The notes under the pieces are model-generated. The model was given only the letters and a program-made list of their open reading frames with translations, was not told the origin of the DNA and searched no databases. Made by a program: the position numbers and the translations under genes. A stretch of 64,000 bases of DNA from DASVVT01 sp036386415 (GTDB lineage: Bacteria; Acidobacteriota; Blastocatellia; Pyrinomonadales; Pyrinomonadaceae), in NCBI GenBank assembly GCA_036386415.1, contig DASVVT010000027.1, positions 1 through 64,000 of the forward strand. Reading direction: 5' to 3'. Positions 52,027 to 61,445 of the stretch are shown piece after piece (positions within the stretch are counted from its first letter, which is position 1; every line of letters starts with the position of its first letter).

Positions 52027-53100
52027 ATGTTAGAGAAACTGGAACAGATCGAAGCGCGCTACGAAGAGTTGACGCAGGAGCTTTCTGCGCCGGAGTTGCT
52101 GTCGGATCAGGCCGCTTACACGAAGGCGGCGAAGCAGCTTCGTAGTCTCGGCGAGATGGTGGAAAAGTATCGCGAGTACAAATCGTTGCGGGATCAGATT
52201 GCAGGCGCGCGTGAGATGCTCGAAGCCGATGATGCGGAGATGCGAGAATTGGCGCGCGTCGAGATAGAGACCTTGCAGGCGCGTCTTGAACAATGCGAGG
52301 CTGGCCTGCGGCTATTGCTTCTGCCGACCGACCCGAATGATGAGAAGAACGTCATCCTGGAGATTCGCGCCGGAACCGGCGGCGACGAGGCGACGCTTTT
52401 CGCCGCCGAGATGCTCAGGATGTACGCGCGTTACAGTGAGCGCCAGGGCTGGCGCATGGAAATTCTGGACGCTTCTGAATCCGGCATCGGCGGCATCAAG
52501 GAGGCCATCGCGCTCATCGAAGGCGACAAGGTCTACTCCAAGCTCAAACACGAATCGGGCGTCCATCGTGTGCAGCGCGTGCCGCAAACGGAGGCCAGCG
52601 GGCGCATACACACCTCTGCCATCACCGTGGCCGTGCTCCCCGAAGCCGAAGAGGTCGATGTCAAGATCGATCCGAAAGACCTGCGCATAGACACCTTCTG
52701 CTCTTCGGGGCCGGGCGGCCAGAGCGTGAACACGACCTACTCGGCTGTGCGCATCACGCACCTGCCGACGGGCACTGTCGTCTCCATGCAGGACGAGAAG
52801 TCGCAGATCAAGAATCGCGAAAAGGCCATGCGCGTGCTGCGCGCGCGTCTTCAGGAGTTTGAGGAGCAGAAACAGCACGAGGCTCTCGCCTCAGAGCGGC
52901 GCTCGATGGTCGGCAGCGGCGACCGCTCCGAGAAGATACGCACCTATAACTTCAAAGAGAATCGCGTCTCGGATCATCGTATTGGTCTAACGCTGCACCA
53001 GTTAGACCTCGTCATGGGCGGCGCACTCGACGAGATCATCAACGCTCTCGTCACGCATTACCAGGCCGAGAAACTGAAAGCCGAAACAGTCACAGCCTGA
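52027..53100 (+). CDS. prfA: peptide chain release factor 1
   Basis: The protein is 357 aa. The GGQ catalytic loop lies in SSGPGGQSVNTTYSAVRI near 233, and the stop-reading PxT motif is VPQTEASGRIHTS, which marks RF1 (UAA/UAG), not RF2. No programmed frameshift, as expected for prfA. No Shine-Dalgarno is obvious before the ATG. Release of finished protein at the ribosome. Followed by a heptamer element. Confidence 0.96.
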   Translation: MLEKLEQIEARYEELTQELSAPELLSDQAAYTKAAKQLRSLGEMVEKYREYKSLRDQIAGAREMLEADDAEMRELARVEIETLQARLEQCEAGLRLLLLPTDPNDEKNVILEIRAGTGGDEATLFAAEMLRMYARYSERQGWRMEILDASESGIGGIKEAIALIEGDKVYSKLKHESGVHRVQRVPQTEASGRIHTSAITVAVLPEAEEVDVKIDPKDLRIDTFCSSGPGGQSVNTTYSAVRITHLPTGTVVSMQDEKSQIKNREKAMRVLRARLQEFEEQKQHEALASERRSMVGSGDRSEKIRTYNFKENRVSDHRIGLTLHQLDLVMGGALDEIINALVTHYQAEKLKAETVTA

Positions 53101-53101
53101 A

Positions 53102-53206
53102 GAAAGGCAAAAGTAAAAAGGTAAAAGGCAAAAGTTGAGGACGAAAGCCTTTAATGAAAAGTGGTTTGCGGCCTGACTTTTGTCTTTTACCTTTCTACTT
53201 TTTACT
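53102..53206. repeat. heptamer inverted-repeat element 18 (AAAGGCA/AAAGTAA)
   Basis: Left units AAAGGCA, AAAGTAA, AAAGGTA, AAAGGCA, AAAGTTG (53104-53138); right arm CTTTTGT/CTTTTAC/CTTTCTA/CTTTTTA. It lies between prfA and the phosphatase gene, whose ATG is the first codon after the right arm. Confidence 0.85.
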
Positions 53207-53207
53207 T

Positions 53208-53837
53208 ATGTTTTCCACGCGTGTGCTGCTTATCCGGCACGGCCAATCAGAGGGCAATGCCGAGGGACGTTTTGGCGGGCACACCTCGACGCCGCTCAGC
53301 CCGCGCGGGCTGGCACAGGCGGAAGCGACTGCCCGTGCGCTCATCTCAGAATCCATCACCGCCATCTATTCGTCAGACCTGCGGCGCGCGGTCGAGACGG
53401 CTGAGCCGCTCGCGCGCCTGACGAATCTATCAATAGAAAGTTCGACCGCCCTGCGTGAGCGCAGCGTCGGCGTGATGGAAGGATTGACCTTTGAAGAGGC
53501 CGCTTCCTACCACCCTTTGCAATACGCGGCGCTGCTCCGGCGCGACCTGGATTACGTGCTACTGGGCGGCGAGAGCTATCGTCAGATGCTTGACAGGGCC
53601 TCCCGCCAGCTTGACCGCGCCATCGACGAGCACAGGGGCGGGCGCATCGCCATCTTTTCTCATACGGGAACAATCGGCATCCTCACGCTTCACCTGATGG
53701 GCGCTTTGGACGCGCCGGAGCTGCGTCCCGTCTGGATTGCCACAGCCAACTGTGGTATCACCCGCATAGAGCTTCGCGGCGATGGCTTCATACGCGTGCT
53801 CGCGGTCAACGACACACGTCATCTGATGGGGCTGTAA
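53208..53837 (+). CDS. histidine phosphatase family protein
   Basis: The protein is 209 aa from the ATG at 53208; a longer frame (53154) would translate the heptamer element. The phosphoglycerate-mutase-like RHG motif is in VLLIRHGQSEGNAEGRFGG; other parts are IYSSDLRRAVETAEPLA, the acid-base Glu region ERSVGVMEG, and the second His in IAIFSHTGTIGIL. These enzymes act through a phospho-His; substrates include phosphosugars, alpha-ribazole phosphate and phosphoserine, and cannot be chosen here. Confidence 0.85.
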   Translation: MFSTRVLLIRHGQSEGNAEGRFGGHTSTPLSPRGLAQAEATARALISESITAIYSSDLRRAVETAEPLARLTNLSIESSTALRERSVGVMEGLTFEEAASYHPLQYAALLRRDLDYVLLGGESYRQMLDRASRQLDRAIDEHRGGRIAIFSHTGTIGILTLHLMGALDAPELRPVWIATANCGITRIELRGDGFIRVLAVNDTRHLMGL

Positions 53838-54073
53838 ACCTGAATTCAATCTTCTCTTTATATTGATGCTTCGATCATTTCCATCGCCTCACTCTCGACG
53901 GCAGGTGAAATCTCTGGCAGCCCGTTATCTTCAAGCCGGGATGGCATCTTCGATTCAGGTTTCAAACATCAGAACTATTCTCTTCCCTCCCGGGCGCTCT
54001 ATCCGGGCGCGTTTTATGCGAAGGTTTTCCAGAGTTGCGGCAGAAGGCTTGAAGATGAAGAGAGGAACGCGTG

Positions 54074-54610
54074 ATGAGCCGTTTCATATTGACGTTGATG
54101 GCGATGTTGATGATTACCTGTTCCGGCAACGGGCAAACGGACGCCGGGTCTCAAAGCGCCGGTGATGCATCTTCAGACTGGCTCACCTATACAGATAAAG
54201 CGTATGCCTTTACGATCAGGTATCCGAAAACATTCGTCATCTTGCGGGAACTGAAAAGCCGAACGGCAGCGACGCCTCAATTCAGACACAGGGTGCGCTT
54301 TCAGGATAAACAACTGGCGACGGGGCAAACGGCTGCGCTTGAACCGCCTCAATTCAGCATCGAAGTATTGGATAAGGAGCTTTCCTTAAGCTTGCGGGAT
54401 TGGGTGGCAGCGTTTGTCCACATCGGAGCGGAGGATTCCGTCGAAACGTTTCATCTGGACGGGGCTGGAGATGGCTTGCGCGTGCGTAGTGCGATGCAGC
54501 TCGCACCGAACGAGTTCTATTACTTTGCGCGCGGAAAGTATATCTTCAAGCTCACGCCGCTCGGACAGCACGGCGAGGAGATGCTGAACTCGTTTCGGCT
54601 CGACCGATAA
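54074..54610 (+). CDS. putative lipoprotein of unknown function
   Basis: The protein is 178 aa; the tandem GTG-ATG offers two starts, with AGAGGA 8 bp before. Signal with lipobox-like MLMITC, Cys near 16. The mature chain (WLTYTDKAYAFTIRYPKTFVIL, SLRDWVAAF, ending EEMLNSFRL) resembles PsbP-like/DUF domains of predicted exported proteins that bind hydrophobic ligands; no catalytic residues stand out. Followed by a strong terminator. Confidence 0.65.
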   Translation: MSRFILTLMAMLMITCSGNGQTDAGSQSAGDASSDWLTYTDKAYAFTIRYPKTFVILRELKSRTAATPQFRHRVRFQDKQLATGQTAALEPPQFSIEVLDKELSLSLRDWVAAFVHIGAEDSVETFHLDGAGDGLRVRSAMQLAPNEFYYFARGKYIFKLTPLGQHGEEMLNSFRLDR

Positions 54611-54624
54611 TTTCCATGTTCAGA

Positions 54625-54668
54625 GAAAAGAGCTGGCAGTTCTCGGTTGAGAACTGCCAGCTCTTTTC
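54625..54668. terminator. 20-bp perfect bidirectional terminator
   Basis: GAAAAGAGCTGGCAGTTCTC, a GGTT loop, and the exact complement ending CTCTTTTC. It lies 14 bp after the lipoprotein stop and between convergent genes (lipoprotein plus, protease minus), so it can serve both strands. Confidence 0.9.
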
Positions 54669-54743
54669 CTTTCGGGTTTGACGGCCAATTCACCTCAAGA
54701 GGCTCAACGCTTCGAGCTTCTTGCCGTCTGAGTTTGGCAAGGG

Positions 54744-55832
54744 TTATGGGACTGCCGGTGCGACGCACTTGAACTGTCCAGGGCCGGAGTTGATGAGGCA
54801 ACCGATGTGGGACTTGGCGCTGTTTCCGAAATAGGGTGAATAGAGCGCCAGCGGCTGCGTCGTCGTGTACTTGTAGGAGTTGAGCCCGTTGACATAATTT
54901 GCCGCGCCGGTCAAACCTGGCTTGAGCAATCTGATGAGCGGCCCGCCGCTTGTGCCTCCGGTCGCGTCGCAGCCGATGCCGAATGTAGTCGCACTGTCAC
55001 TCGTCGCCCATGAAGCGGCACAGATGATCTGCTTTGCGCCGTTGAAGGGTGCTGATGCAGGATAGCCTATTGAGTGCCAGTGCTGCTGACCGACGGGGAG
55101 ATTGACAGCCCAGCCGAGCCATCCCACCTTCTGACTGATCTTCAAGCCCGCGACTTTATTCAGGACGGCTCCACCGAAATCCGAACCCCACAGGCTACCG
55201 CCGCCGGTATGCCATGCTGATGAGACGATCAGCATATTTGCTGTCCACTGTCCGTAGGGGGCTGCTCCGGCATTGTAAGCGGGAACAAACACCCAGTCGG
55301 TGTGGAAATGGCCCATGCCGTCACTGACGCAATGTCCGGCGGAAATGACGGCGTAATTGCCTATCGAAGAGGCGGAACAGACAAAGGGCTGGCCGGCCTT
55401 CTTAAAGAAGACTTTGCCGACCATACGATACGGGATGACCGTATAGTTGGCGGCCAGATTTTCGTACCGCGTAAAGGGGAACGGATATGTGTAAGCGGCT
55501 GTCACAGCGGAGGGCGACTCTTCCTCCCTGATGCTGAGCAGAGAATCTTTAAGCAGAGCATTACCGCCGCGTCCGCCCGGGTGTATTTCGGCTGGGCCAT
55601 CAGGCCGGACGACGCCGTTATTGGCGGGAATACCTTTCAGCTCGGCGAGCGGGTAAGGCTTGGCGGCGAGCATCTCTTCGCGCGACCAGGGGCGTGAGGG
55701 AGTTACCTTTCCCTGCTCGGCGCTGCCAACCGATGAGAGGGTCTCCTGCCCTTGTGCGCCAGCGCTCACGACAAAAAGAACACCAAGAAGAAGAACCATA
55801 GAGCTAACCAACTTTTGGAACCTGGGGGTCAT
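54744..55832 (-). CDS. secreted trypsin/V8-like serine protease
   Basis: The protein is 362 aa from the third-codon ATG (55832; AAGGAG 9 bp upstream); the ATG at 55838 is also possible. A signal peptide spans residues 1-27. The chymotrypsin-fold triad: His in VISAGHCVS near 166, Asp in WGSDFGGAVL near 216, Ser in GGTSGGPL near 293. About 110 residues between signal and protease domain look like a propeptide. Extracellular or periplasmic proteolysis. It lies alone between nuoB and the rpmE-prfA group. Confidence 0.88.
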   Translation of the reverse strand: MTPRFQKLVSSMVLLLGVLFVVSAGAQGQETLSSVGSAEQGKVTPSRPWSREEMLAAKPYPLAELKGIPANNGVVRPDGPAEIHPGGRGGNALLKDSLLSIREEESPSAVTAAYTYPFPFTRYENLAANYTVIPYRMVGKVFFKKAGQPFVCSASSIGNYAVISAGHCVSDGMGHFHTDWVFVPAYNAGAAPYGQWTANMLIVSSAWHTGGGSLWGSDFGGAVLNKVAGLKISQKVGWLGWAVNLPVGQQHWHSIGYPASAPFNGAKQIICAASWATSDSATTFGIGCDATGGTSGGPLIRLLKPGLTGAANYVNGLNSYKYTTTQPLALYSPYFGNSAKSHIGCLINSGPGQFKCVAPAVP

Positions 55833-55838
55833 TATCAT

Positions 55839-56517
55839 TCACTCCTTTTTGAGATGTGTCGCGACCTGTGACAAAAGTTTCGGATGGACGAGAGCCTTGC
55901 GCGCCTGGGCACTGGCTGGCTGAAGCCGATCCCTTTTGTCTTCAGATCATCATTGCTACCTGCGCTGAAAAGGGCATGTTTCTGGGCGTGCCCTTGCTTT
56001 GAACTCAATTTGGCTGACAAATCTTTGGCAGACCATAAAGCTAGACGGTAACAGCTAGAAGCCGTATTCCAAGCGCTTCGTTGCGCTCCGGCACGGTAGG
56101 GATCAATCGTGTGGTTATTGGATGAAAACCCTCGGTGAAAAAGGCCACCAAGAGTTCACAGAAGTTGAACGGCCAAGATATATACTACAAGTACGGTGCT
56201 CCATACAAGGCTCTTCTTTTATAAATCGAAATTACGATCAGCCATCATCCCAGAGATTGCCCGTCAAGCTCTTCAGAGTTTGCCGGGTAATTTCTCATCT
56301 CCGGCTACAGCAAGGGATATGCCAGTAACAGAAGTAAGAGAGCACCGGCGGTTCTCCTAATTTTATGCCTATTTCATTAATCTTTTTCGAAACGTGACGG
56401 GTTCTTCGGGATGGAGTGTCTACACTTGTAGACACTCGCCAAACCAAAAGTGTGGTATGGCGGCCTGAGCCAGCCTGCTTCTGCGGCACAGGTCTTTAAG
56501 AGCGCGGTATCTTCTGT
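55839..56517. other. 680-bp stretch without recognisable gene
   Basis: It separates the protease gene from nuoB. Several short frames of 60-70 codons on both strands lack family features or ribosome-binding sites. It holds the hairpin at 56414-56437. AT content rises near 56100-56400; a decayed gene is possible but cannot be shown. Confidence 0.4.
56414..56437. terminator. 10-bp perfect hairpin downstream of nuoB
   Basis: GAGTGTCTAC, ACTT loop, GTAGACACTC. About 80 bp beyond the nuoB stop on the minus strand. No T-run; terminator or operator. Confidence 0.4.
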
Positions 56518-57168
<651 letters not shown>

Positions 57169-57177
57169 AATAACCAA

Positions 57178-57278
57178 GGGATGAGGGATGAGGGATGAGG
57201 GATGAATGATCGAGTCAATCTCTCAATTGAATGAATCACTCATCCTTTTCATCCCTCATCCCTCATCCCTCATCCCTT
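57178..57278. repeat. heptamer inverted-repeat element 19 (GGGATGA)
   Basis: Left arm GGGATGA x4, loop with GAGTCAATCTCTCAATTGAATGAATCACTC-like imperfect pairing, right arm CATCCCT x4. Between nuoA and nuoB. Confidence 0.9.
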
Positions 57279-57281
57279 CTT

Positions 57282-57707
57282 TCATGCCCATTCGAGCGCG
57301 CCCTTGCGCCAGGCGTAGTAGTAGCCGACGACGAGGATGCCTATGAAGACGAACATTTCGATGAGCGCGAATTTGGTGAACGAGAAATCGTCGCCCATGA
57401 AGATGATCGCCCACGGCAGCAGAAAGATCGTCTCGACATCGAAGATCAGAAAGAGCATCGCCACAATGTAGTAGCGAACGGTGAAACGGTCGTGCGCTTC
57501 CGTCTGAGGGTCGATGCCGCATTCGTAGGGGCGCATCTTGGCCTTCTGATATATGCTCGGTCTGAGGAAGCGTCCCACGACGATCGGCAGCACCGGAAAG
57601 ATAATCGCGAAGACGAAGAAGATCATTACCGGCCAGTAGGCCGTCACGGGGCTGCCAATTGTCTGCGCCGGTGTCGTAGCTGCCTGTAAAATGATCACAT
57701 TGAGCAT
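57282..57707 (-). CDS. nuoA: NADH-quinone oxidoreductase subunit A
   Basis: The protein is 141 aa. Three membrane helices and the conserved motif KMRPYECGIDPQTEAHDRFTVRYY between helices 1 and 2, plus FLIFDVETIFLLPWAI in helix 2, identify NuoA. It helps seal the quinone chamber of complex I. Followed by nuoB after a heptamer hairpin. First gene of the nuo set in transcription order. Confidence 0.96.
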   Translation of the reverse strand: MLNVIILQAATTPAQTIGSPVTAYWPVMIFFVFAIIFPVLPIVVGRFLRPSIYQKAKMRPYECGIDPQTEAHDRFTVRYYIVAMLFLIFDVETIFLLPWAIIFMGDDFSFTKFALIEMFVFIGILVVGYYYAWRKGALEWA

Positions 57708-57910
57708 CCTGGTGTTTCGCGCACCCTGTTATTAGTGAAAATCCAAACTGCCAGAGATACTAAGCAAGCTCTCGGATCGTTGTCAAACCTTTTATGGAGC
57801 GCGCATGATCCGGTGCTTCCGCCTTCGTCCATGAAATGCGCTTCAGCATACAGCATCCAGGCGACCGGAGCGGAGAGCCATCAGAGGTAAACATCCGTTC
57901 GGCTTATAAT

Positions 57911-58050
57911 ATCAGATTGCAGGATAAAAGAAGGGGGCGACGATCTACGAATTAACACGGAACGACACGAAAAGAAGGGCTGGTTCATGTGGTTTCGTGT
58001 CACTTCGTGGATTGTTCCCCAGTCCTCTTTTGTTTGCATCCTGGTATCAG
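57911..58050. repeat. dispersed hairpin element, copy 2
   Basis: Same plan as 18462-18602: AAAAGAAGGGGG, CACGAA-type tandem units, a short loop, the complementary units (GTTTCGTGTCACTTCGTGG), then TCCTCTTTTGTTTGCATCCTGGTAT. It lies in the nuoA-GNAT spacer just beyond the 3' end of the GNAT gene. The remaining spacer (57708-57910) shows no gene. Confidence 0.75.
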
Positions 58051-58056
58051 AACTAT

Positions 58057-58593
58057 TCAATGTTCTTCATCGAACAACGCGCGCTCCATCACCCAGTCAG
58101 TCTGCTCATCAGTGCCGAGCCGGAAGACCTGCTGCCCGACGATGCGAAAGCCCCACTTGCGATAGAACGCCTGCGCCCGCTCGTTGTGCTGCCATACGCC
58201 TAGCCAGACGTTTCTGCGACCCGCTTGCCGCGCTTCGTCCATGCAGCGGCGCATGAGCGCCTGTCCGACGCTTTTCCCAAGCCACTTCTCCAGGACGTAG
58301 ATACGCGCCAACTCCGTAGAGTTATCACACGTCACACAGGCGGGCGGCTCACCCTGATACAACTTGGCATACCCGGCTGCCTCACCGTCCACTTCCGCCA
58401 CGAAGAACAAAGCCCTGCTGTCAGCCAGCTCTGCGGCCAACTGAGCAGGGGTGAACGCCGAAGAGAGGTACGAAGCCATATCTTCAGCCCTGTTGACGGC
58501 GGCAAAGGTCTCTGAGAAGGTGCGCGCACCGAGGTCTGCAAGCAGCTCCGCATCGGAGGAATCGGCGCAACAGATGATGATGTTTGACTTCAC
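58057..58593 (-). CDS. GNAT N-acetyltransferase, PaiA-like
   Basis: The protein is 178 aa. The GNAT fold carries ELARIYVLEKWLGKSVGQALM (acetyl-CoA loop) and NERAQAFYRKWGFRIVG. The N-terminal ARTFSETFAAVNRAEDMASYL and AFTPAQLAAEL parts resemble polyamine acetyltransferases of the PaiA type. Spermidine/spermine acetylation is a guess. Probably monocistronic. Confidence 0.75.
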   Translation of the reverse strand: MKSNIIICCADSSDAELLADLGARTFSETFAAVNRAEDMASYLSSAFTPAQLAAELADSRALFFVAEVDGEAAGYAKLYQGEPPACVTCDNSTELARIYVLEKWLGKSVGQALMRRCMDEARQAGRRNVWLGVWQHNERAQAFYRKWGFRIVGQQVFRLGTDEQTDWVMERALFDEEH

Positions 58594-58630
58594 AACCCCC
58601 TAAATCAGATGCATCCAGCTTAAGAGAGTT

Positions 58631-59296
58631 TCAACGCACCCTTTTCCAGTCTGTGACATATCCGTTGCCTGTGTATTCCTGCCTCAGGTTGTCCCCCTCT
58701 ATGCTGATCCGGTAATCGAGGCCGCTCGGGCCGCACTGCTGTTTGCCGACGGCGACCATGTGCAGCACATTCCCCTTCACCTCATACTTAAAATTGAAGC
58801 ATAGGTCATTGCCGTTCTTATATGTTCCAGTTCCATCCGGCACGTATGTCACCACGAAGGAGTTCCATGTCCAAGTGCCCCATAGTAGCTTTGTCAGAGA
58901 ATTAGCATACGAATCAGTTGTCGGCGAAGGCGTTGGCGAGCGATTGTTTTCCGTCCCGCCGGTTCGTCTGACGGATGGGCTTGGACTCGGCGAGCCGCTC
59001 CCGCTCCTGCTTCCAGACTTAAGCCACACCAGGAAGATTGTGCCGACGATCAATACGAGTAAGAGTCCTGCGATGAGAAATGGCCCGACCAGGTAGACAT
59101 ACGCAGGAAGAGCCTGGCGCTTGGCCTGATGTGGTGACGGCAAAACCTCCGTCGGGGGAGGATCAACTCGGTTCGTGATGGGGCTGCGCTCTACTGTGTC
59201 GGGCTCAAACGCAGCCGCCAGGGGGACGCCGTCATCCAGGCAGAAGCGCAGCGTATCATCAACGTAGGTGCGATGACATTGTGGGCAACGTTTCAT
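58631..59296 (-). CDS. zinc-ribbon membrane protein of unknown function
   Basis: The protein is 221 aa. An N-terminal zinc ribbon (CPQCHRTYVDDTLRFCLDDG) like that of the kinase at 30043-31755, one membrane helix near 75-95 (YLVGPFLIAGLLLVLIVGTIFLVW), a Ser/Pro/Gly linker and a C-terminal beta domain of about 90 residues (LLWGTWTWNSF, YVPDGTGTY) similar to lipocalin-like or DUF domains sensing small ligands. It looks like a kinase-free relative of the zinc-ribbon kinases. Confidence 0.65.
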   Translation of the reverse strand: MKRCPQCHRTYVDDTLRFCLDDGVPLAAAFEPDTVERSPITNRVDPPPTEVLPSPHQAKRQALPAYVYLVGPFLIAGLLLVLIVGTIFLVWLKSGSRSGSGSPSPSPSVRRTGGTENNRSPTPSPTTDSYANSLTKLLWGTWTWNSFVVTYVPDGTGTYKNGNDLCFNFKYEVKGNVLHMVAVGKQQCGPSGLDYRISIEGDNLRQEYTGNGYVTDWKRVR

Positions 59297-59558
59297 CCCG
59301 CTTCTTCTTAATCTGACCTCTAGTAAAAGTGTTTAAAGTCTTAGCTCAAAGCTTAGCACAGACCTCGGAACAGATCGCACGGCAAGCTCTGATTAACCGT
59401 CTCCGAGGTTCATCAACATCTCTCTCTGTGAGCTGCGCGAGGGGTGAGCCTATGCGTCTGCGGTGGTGAATGAACTCCTATAGACACTCACAGCCGCAGA
59501 CGCAGAGAACACGGAGGAGCACACAGATTAGCTGATACTAGATCACCACTTAGACACG

Positions 59559-60059
59559 CTATTTCGCTTCCGAGTGCGGCTTGCCTGCCAGCAGTGCGAT
59601 GGCATGCGGCAGGACGGGTTTGATGACGGCAAAGCACGCGCTCACGCCTGCGGGCGAGCCGGGCAGGTTGATGATTAGCGCGCCGTTGCGTATGCCGCAG
59701 ACGCCGCGCGAGATCATCGCCATCGGCGTCTGATGGAGCGTTTCGCTGCGCATCGCTTCTGCGAGCCCGGGCGCTTCCCTCTGAATGACGGCGCGCGTCG
59801 CTTCCGGCGTGTTGTCGCGGGGCGCAAAGCCCGTCCCGCCCGTCGTCATGACGAGATTGACATCCTCGCGGTCAGCATACCGGCGTAGCTTATCAGAGAG
59901 CGGTTCAAGATCGTCCGGCAGGACTTCTGTCGCCACTATCTGCGCGCCCATCTCTTGCAGAAGCGAGAGGAGCGTCGCGCCTGACTCATCCTTCTGTTCT
60001 CCGCGCGCCGAGCGGTCGCTGACGGTCATTACGACGGCGCGGATTTCAACGCTGCTCAT
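59559..60059 (-). CDS. mog: molybdopterin adenylyltransferase / MoaB-Mog family
   Basis: The protein is 166 aa. MoCF-domain motifs: VVMTVSDRSARGEQKDESG, LVMTTGGTGFAPRDNTPEA and NLPGSPAGVSAC. It activates molybdopterin by adenylylation for molybdenum insertion. The start overlaps the end of the TPR gene upstream by 14 bp, so the two are co-translated. MoaB and Mog cannot be distinguished here. Confidence 0.9.
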   Translation of the reverse strand: MSSVEIRAVVMTVSDRSARGEQKDESGATLLSLLQEMGAQIVATEVLPDDLEPLSDKLRRYADREDVNLVMTTGGTGFAPRDNTPEATRAVIQREAPGLAEAMRSETLHQTPMAMISRGVCGIRNGALIINLPGSPAGVSACFAVIKPVLPHAIALLAGKPHSEAK

Positions 60060-60888
60060 TTTTGACCCTTAGCTCTTCGACTTTTCGCTCGTCCATCTCG
60101 GCCAGACGAAACTTACCCAGATTGCGATATGCCCAGGCGCGTAAGGTATAGGCGTGAATCGCGGTTGGATTCAAACGAATAACCTCCGTCAGATCGCTGA
60201 TCGCCTGCGCAAACTGGCCTTTGAAATAGAGCGACTCACCACGGCAGAGATAGACGCCGACTGATTTCTCATTCCGGCGTATGGCCTCAGTCGCATCGCT
60301 CGCGGCGCGGTCGTAATCTTTTTGATCGAGATAAGCTCCGCTTCGGCTCGCATAAAACAGGCCGGATTCTGGAGACAGCCTTATAGCTTGTGTGTAATCG
60401 CTGATCGCGCGGTCAAGCTCTCCTTTGGCACGGAAAGCGTGCCCCCTGTAGGCATAGGCCAGAGCATGCTGTGGCTGGCGACCAATCAGCTCAGAGAAAT
60501 CTGCGATGGCCTTGTCCAGTTCTCCCAGCTCTAAATAGGCACCGCCTCTGATACCGTAAACCCCATCAACTTTTGGATTGAGCCGGAGGGCTTCCGTATA
60601 ATCTTTGACGGACTTCTCGTATTCCTGCTTGCGATCATAGGCCATGCCCCTGTGAATGTAGCCTTCCTCGTTGGCCGGGGAGATGCGTATGGCTTCAGTA
60701 AAATCCTGTATGGCCTGATCGTATTCCCTCTTCTTGTGGTGATCTTTCCCGCTTTGAATCAGAGCTTGAAATCGCTGCTGCTGAGGATCGGCTTGACCCT
60801 CCTGTGTCTGAGCGAATGCTGAATTGGTTGAGCATAGTAGCAAAGCTGTTAAGAATGCAGTGATGTAGGTTATCCAGAATGATTTCAT
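60046..60888 (-). CDS. exported TPR repeat protein
   Basis: The protein is 280 aa from the ATG at 60888, where a signal peptide begins (MKSFWITYITAFLTALLLC); an ATG 14 codons earlier is open but would bury it. Six to seven TPR units cover about 50-270, each with a YxxRGxAY and DYTQAIRLxP pattern. Periplasmic protein-protein scaffold, partner unknown. Overlaps mog by 14 bp. Confidence 0.85.
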   Translation of the reverse strand: MKSFWITYITAFLTALLLCSTNSAFAQTQEGQADPQQQRFQALIQSGKDHHKKREYDQAIQDFTEAIRISPANEEGYIHRGMAYDRKQEYEKSVKDYTEALRLNPKVDGVYGIRGGAYLELGELDKAIADFSELIGRQPQHALAYAYRGHAFRAKGELDRAISDYTQAIRLSPESGLFYASRSGAYLDQKDYDRAASDATEAIRRNEKSVGVYLCRGESLYFKGQFAQAISDLTEVIRLNPTAIHAYTLRAWAYRNLGKFRLAEMDERKVEELRVKNEQR

Positions 60889-60961
60889 GGACTGGTGATG
60901 CCGAAGGTTGATGTGAAATATCCTGACCATCGGGGATAAGATAGCTGGTCTTCTCAGGAGA

Positions 60962-61381
60962 TCAAGCTTTCCACCTAAATGTTCTCATGTGCTCCTTCAA
61001 CCAGCAACGATTCATGACGACGACCAGGCCAGCCGCTTGCGCGCGCTCGGCCGCCGCCTCGTCTATGACGCCTTCCTGCAACCAGACGGCTTTTGCTCCG
61101 ATCTGAATAGCCTCGTCAACCGCGCGACCTGCCTCCTCCGATCTCCTGAAGATGTCAACGAGGTCTATCTTGTCCGGCACATCAGCGAGCGATGGATAAG
61201 CTTTTTCACCGAAGACCTGCTGCTCGTTCGGATTGACGGGGATCACCCTGTAGCCCTGCTGTCGCATATATCCGGCGACGCTGTTCGACGCCCGCCAGGG
61301 ATTTGAAGAGAGACCCACCACGGCGATGGTGCGGCACTCTTCTAAAATCTGCTTGATAGCCTGCTTGCCAGAGACTTCCAT
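60962..61381 (-). CDS. CoA-binding domain protein (YccU family)
   Basis: The protein is 139 aa from the ATG at 61381 (MEVSGKQAI). Rossmann-type CoA-binding domain: IAVVGLSSNPWRASNSVAGYM, RVIPVNPNEQQVFGEKAYPSL, VWLQEGVIDEAA and a C-terminal MNRCWLKEH, as in YccU. Ligand CoA or acyl-CoA; function otherwise unknown. Directly downstream of carB. Confidence 0.9.
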   Translation of the reverse strand: MEVSGKQAIKQILEECRTIAVVGLSSNPWRASNSVAGYMRQQGYRVIPVNPNEQQVFGEKAYPSLADVPDKIDLVDIFRRSEEAGRAVDEAIQIGAKAVWLQEGVIDEAAAERAQAAGLVVVMNRCWLKEHMRTFRWKA

Positions 61382-61445
61382 CGCCCCTCCTTCGTGAAAC
61401 GTCAATGGAGAAGGAATGTCCGTGCGTCGATTGACGATTCACGAT